From assembly GCA_025927665.1 (NCBI GenBank), contig JAICKZ010000184.1:1-6652 (forward strand): a DNA stretch of 6,652 bases. Reading direction: 5' to 3'. Position 1 is the stretch's first letter; each line of letters opens with the position of its first letter. Positions 4,646-6,652 of this stretch are shown here, in pieces. Both the position numbers and the translations under genes were made by a program. Origin of the DNA: Steroidobacteraceae bacterium. GTDB lineage: Bacteria > Pseudomonadota > Gammaproteobacteria > Steroidobacterales > Steroidobacteraceae. The notes beneath the pieces are model-generated. The model was given only the letters and a program-made list of their open reading frames with translations, was not told where the DNA came from and made no database searches.

Positions 4646-5911
4646 ATGACCACAGATATGGATCGGCCCATACAGCGGTCTTTTTTATTCCGCAAGCGAC
4701 GTTGGTTAACGGGCATTGTTGTAATAGCCATCTTTATCGCTGGGACGATGATCTTCGGTTCGGCTTTTTCGGGACGCAGTGTCCGCTTGGATGCTGCAAC
4801 TTTGACCTTTGGCATCGTCGAACGAGGTGTCTATCACGACTTCATTCCTTTACGAGGCAAGGCGGTTGCACATGACACGGTGTATCTCGACGCACTTGAA
4901 GGAGGACGAGTGGATCGAGTCATGGTTGAACCGGGTGATTCGGTTGAGAAAGGACAAGCGTTGATCAAACTTAGCAATACCGCGCTTGAGCTTGATGTTT
5001 TGGATCGCGAGGGACGCTTGATCGAATCAATGACACAGCTGCAGTCGTATCAAACCTCGTTAGAACAGAATCATACCGATAATGAAAAAGCCCTTGCATC
5101 ACTTGATTACAACATCGTTCGTCTAAATCGTTCATTAGCACGACGTACTTCTATGGCTGGTAATGCAGAGCCAGTCGAACTTAAAGATCAAGTTCAGGAT
5201 GAACTTAACTACTATATTCAGCTGCGACCCATACAAGTTGAGAACAATCGCAAGCAAGAAGAGTTGCGCTTGCGTCAACTGCCGCAAATTCAAGCCGAGA
5301 TTTTGAAGTTACAGCAAGATGTGAAAGATACACGCAGCAAGCTCGATAGCTTAACGGTGCGTGCTCCGGTGTCTGGACGAATGACTGCGCTTAATGTGAA
5401 AGTGGGCGAGAATCGTAATCATGGCGAGCGCTTTGGCGAAATCACGCAAGATACCGGTTATAAGATTTCCGCTGAAATTGACGAGTACTACTTAGATCGA
5501 TTACGAAATGATCAAGTAGCCACCGTGCAGATTGCTGATTCCACCGCACAACTCCATGTCACACGTATTTATCCGCAGGTTAAAAACGGTGTATTCACGG
5601 TGGAGCTTGATTTTAATGGCATGGCGCCCGCAAGTTTGGTTCCTGGCCAAGCCGTGCAAGGTCGATTAGCACTCGGAAACGATGTTACGACAACTATATT
5701 GCCAGCCGGACCTTTTCTCGAACGCACTGGTGGTGATTGGGTATTCGTTCTTACAAAAGATCGAAGCTCGGCTACTCGTCGTCACATTAAGATCGGTCGT
5801 CGCAATAATGAACAAGTTGAAATACTCAGTGGTTTAGAGCCTGGCGAAATCGTTATCACATCCGATTACACTGGTTTGGAACGTGCCGATCGCGTCGACA
5901 TCAAAAAATGA
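4646..5911 (+). CDS. Periplasmic adaptor (membrane fusion) protein, MacA/HlyD type
   Basis: A 421-residue adaptor that would link an inner-membrane ABC transporter to an outer-membrane channel. A short basic cytoplasmic tail (FRKRRW, 15-20) precedes one transmembrane helix at about 21-38. The first lipoyl half-motif is at 85-112 (GGRVDRVMVEPGD then GQALIKLSN). A helical hairpin follows at about 115-235 with many Q, E, L and R, consistent with a coiled coil, and then the second lipoyl half (LTVRAPVSGRMTALNVKVGE, 236-255). The beta-barrel spans about 271-345 and the membrane-proximal domain about 350-421, where LEPGEIVI is typical. Length fits the family. The start at ATG 4646 has only a weak ribosome site (CGAG, 5 bases away); ATG 4658 is an alternative without any. 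It is the first gene of an operon, with the ATPase ribosome site overlapping its stop codon. The substrate is not evident. Confidence 0.92.
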   Translation: MTTDMDRPIQRSFLFRKRRWLTGIVVIAIFIAGTMIFGSAFSGRSVRLDAATLTFGIVERGVYHDFIPLRGKAVAHDTVYLDALEGGRVDRVMVEPGDSVEKGQALIKLSNTALELDVLDREGRLIESMTQLQSYQTSLEQNHTDNEKALASLDYNIVRLNRSLARRTSMAGNAEPVELKDQVQDELNYYIQLRPIQVENNRKQEELRLRQLPQIQAEILKLQQDVKDTRSKLDSLTVRAPVSGRMTALNVKVGENRNHGERFGEITQDTGYKISAEIDEYYLDRLRNDQVATVQIADSTAQLHVTRIYPQVKNGVFTVELDFNGMAPASLVPGQAVQGRLALGNDVTTTILPAGPFLERTGGDWVFVLTKDRSSATRRHIKIGRRNNEQVEILSGLEPGEIVITSDYTGLERADRVDIKK

Positions 5912-5920
5912 GGAATCGAA

Positions 5921-6601
5921 ATGTTGAAGCTTGAAAATATCTGTCAGCTTTATCGCACGGAAGAAGTAGAGACGCGTGCTCTCGACAGTGTTTCACTCGA
6001 GATCAAAGCCGGTGAATTTGTCGCGATCATGGGACCATCGGGTTGCGGGAAATCAACGCTGCTTAATATTTTAGGTTTGCTCGATAGCCCAACCAGTGGT
6101 GCATATTTGTTTGATGGTAAAGATGTAGCACGATATTCAGAGTCACAATTGACCGCGCTTCGACGCGCTGCCATTGGCTTTGTGTTTCAAAGTTTCAATC
6201 TGATCGAGGACCTGACAGTGGCGGAGAATGTTGAGGTGGCACTTCTCTACCGCAATGTTTCAGCCGGCGATCTCAAACGACGTGTGGCTCAAGCCTTGGA
6301 ACGGGTCAACATTGCGCATCGCGCCAAACATCTGCCGCAACAACTCTCCGGTGGTCAGCAGCAACGCGTTGCCGTGGCACGAGCTCTGGTGTCCGAACCG
6401 AAATTGATTCTCGCTGACGAACCAACCGGCAATCTCGATACCATCAATGGCGAAGCCGTCATGGGACTATTGACTGATGTCGCCAATAGCGGCACCACCG
6501 TTGTCATGGTCACTCACTCTTTGGCTCATGCCGCGCTGGCGAAGCGCACGGTGAAGTTACTTGATGGCAGAGTTGTCAGCGAAACCCAAGTGGGAGTCTG
6601 A
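5921..6601 (+). CDS. ABC transporter ATP-binding protein, LolD/MacB class
   Basis: A complete 226-residue ATPase, the usual size for the stand-alone subunits of this class. It has Walker A GPSGCGKST (38-46), the Q-loop glutamine in VFQSFNL (Q90), the ABC signature LSGGQQQRVAVARAL (142-156), Walker B LILADEPTGNLD (162-173, catalytic E167) and the switch histidine in VTHS (H199). GFVFQSFNLIEDLTVAENV is characteristic of the LolD/MacB/FtsE-like group, which drives mechanotransmission-type exporters rather than classical import. It would sit on the cytoplasmic side of the FtsX-like permease encoded next. The start at ATG 5921 is supported by GAGGA (5910-5914) six bases upstream, overlapping the adaptor stop. 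The spacing implies co-translation with both neighbours. All catalytic residues are present, so it should be active. Confidence 0.96.
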   Translation: MLKLENICQLYRTEEVETRALDSVSLEIKAGEFVAIMGPSGCGKSTLLNILGLLDSPTSGAYLFDGKDVARYSESQLTALRRAAIGFVFQSFNLIEDLTVAENVEVALLYRNVSAGDLKRRVAQALERVNIAHRAKHLPQQLSGGQQQRVAVARALVSEPKLILADEPTGNLDTINGEAVMGLLTDVANSGTTVVMVTHSLAHAALAKRTVKLLDGRVVSETQVGV

Positions 6602-6602
6602 A

Positions 6603-6652
6603 ATGTTTGGCAACTACCTCGCTGCCGCATTGCGTAATTTATCGCGCAATCG
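6603..6652 (+). CDS. Start of an ABC transporter permease, probably MacB/FtsX-like (cut by window end)
   Basis: Only 16 codons are visible. They begin one base after the ATPase stop, with GGGAG (6592-6596) six bases before the ATG. The N-terminus MFGNYLAAALRNLSRN is the short amphipathic stretch that precedes the first transmembrane helix in permeases of the MacB/FtsX type, where a YxxxAxRxLxRxR pattern is common. Position in the operon supports this. Nothing else can be said from this window. Confidence 0.75.
   Translation, partial: MFGNYLAAALRNLSRN

Overview
The window looks like a piece of a gammaproteobacterial chromosome with intermediate base composition (roughly mid-40s % GC by eye, not counted). 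The evidence is the style of the genes: a MacA/HlyD-type periplasmic adaptor followed by a LolD/MacB-type ATPase and an FtsX-like permease is typical of Gram-negative bacteria. The adaptor most resembles, from memory, those of Xanthomonadales-like lineages. No species call is possible from this sequence alone.

Layout. The left 3.6 kb is read on the minus strand. In transcription order it holds an intact Gfo/Idh/MocA-family oxidoreductase (3613-2507), a decayed short-chain dehydrogenase/reductase (about 2499-2204), an AT-rich stretch with a candidate promoter, a radical SAM enzyme with extra C-terminal cysteines (1878-661), and a flavin-dependent monooxygenase (677 to beyond base 1). The last two genes overlap by 17 bases and are almost certainly translated as a coupled pair. 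A stretch of about 1 kb without an intact gene (3614-4645) follows. It contains what looks like the remnant of an AraC-type helix-turn-helix regulator, a strong 27-base inverted repeat, smaller dyads, a CRP/FNR-like half-site pair and a good sigma-70 promoter. The right 2 kb is read on the plus strand: adaptor (4646-5911), ABC ATPase (5921-6601) and the first 16 codons of a permease (6603 onward), packed as an operon with 9-base and 1-base gaps.

How they may work together. The plus-strand genes form a tripartite ATP-driven export or envelope system. The minus-strand pair couples radical chemistry ([4Fe-4S]/SAM) to a flavin oxygenation step, which suggests a small tailoring pathway for a peptide or small molecule. 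The Gfo/Idh enzyme would add a NAD(P)-dependent redox step if it belongs to the same pathway. Nothing in the sequence proves that exporter and enzymes share a substrate. I see no convincing precursor peptide, only very weak candidates. The most informative features are the radical SAM-monooxygenase overlap, the two decayed genes on either side of the Gfo/Idh gene, and the inverted repeat in the divergent region.
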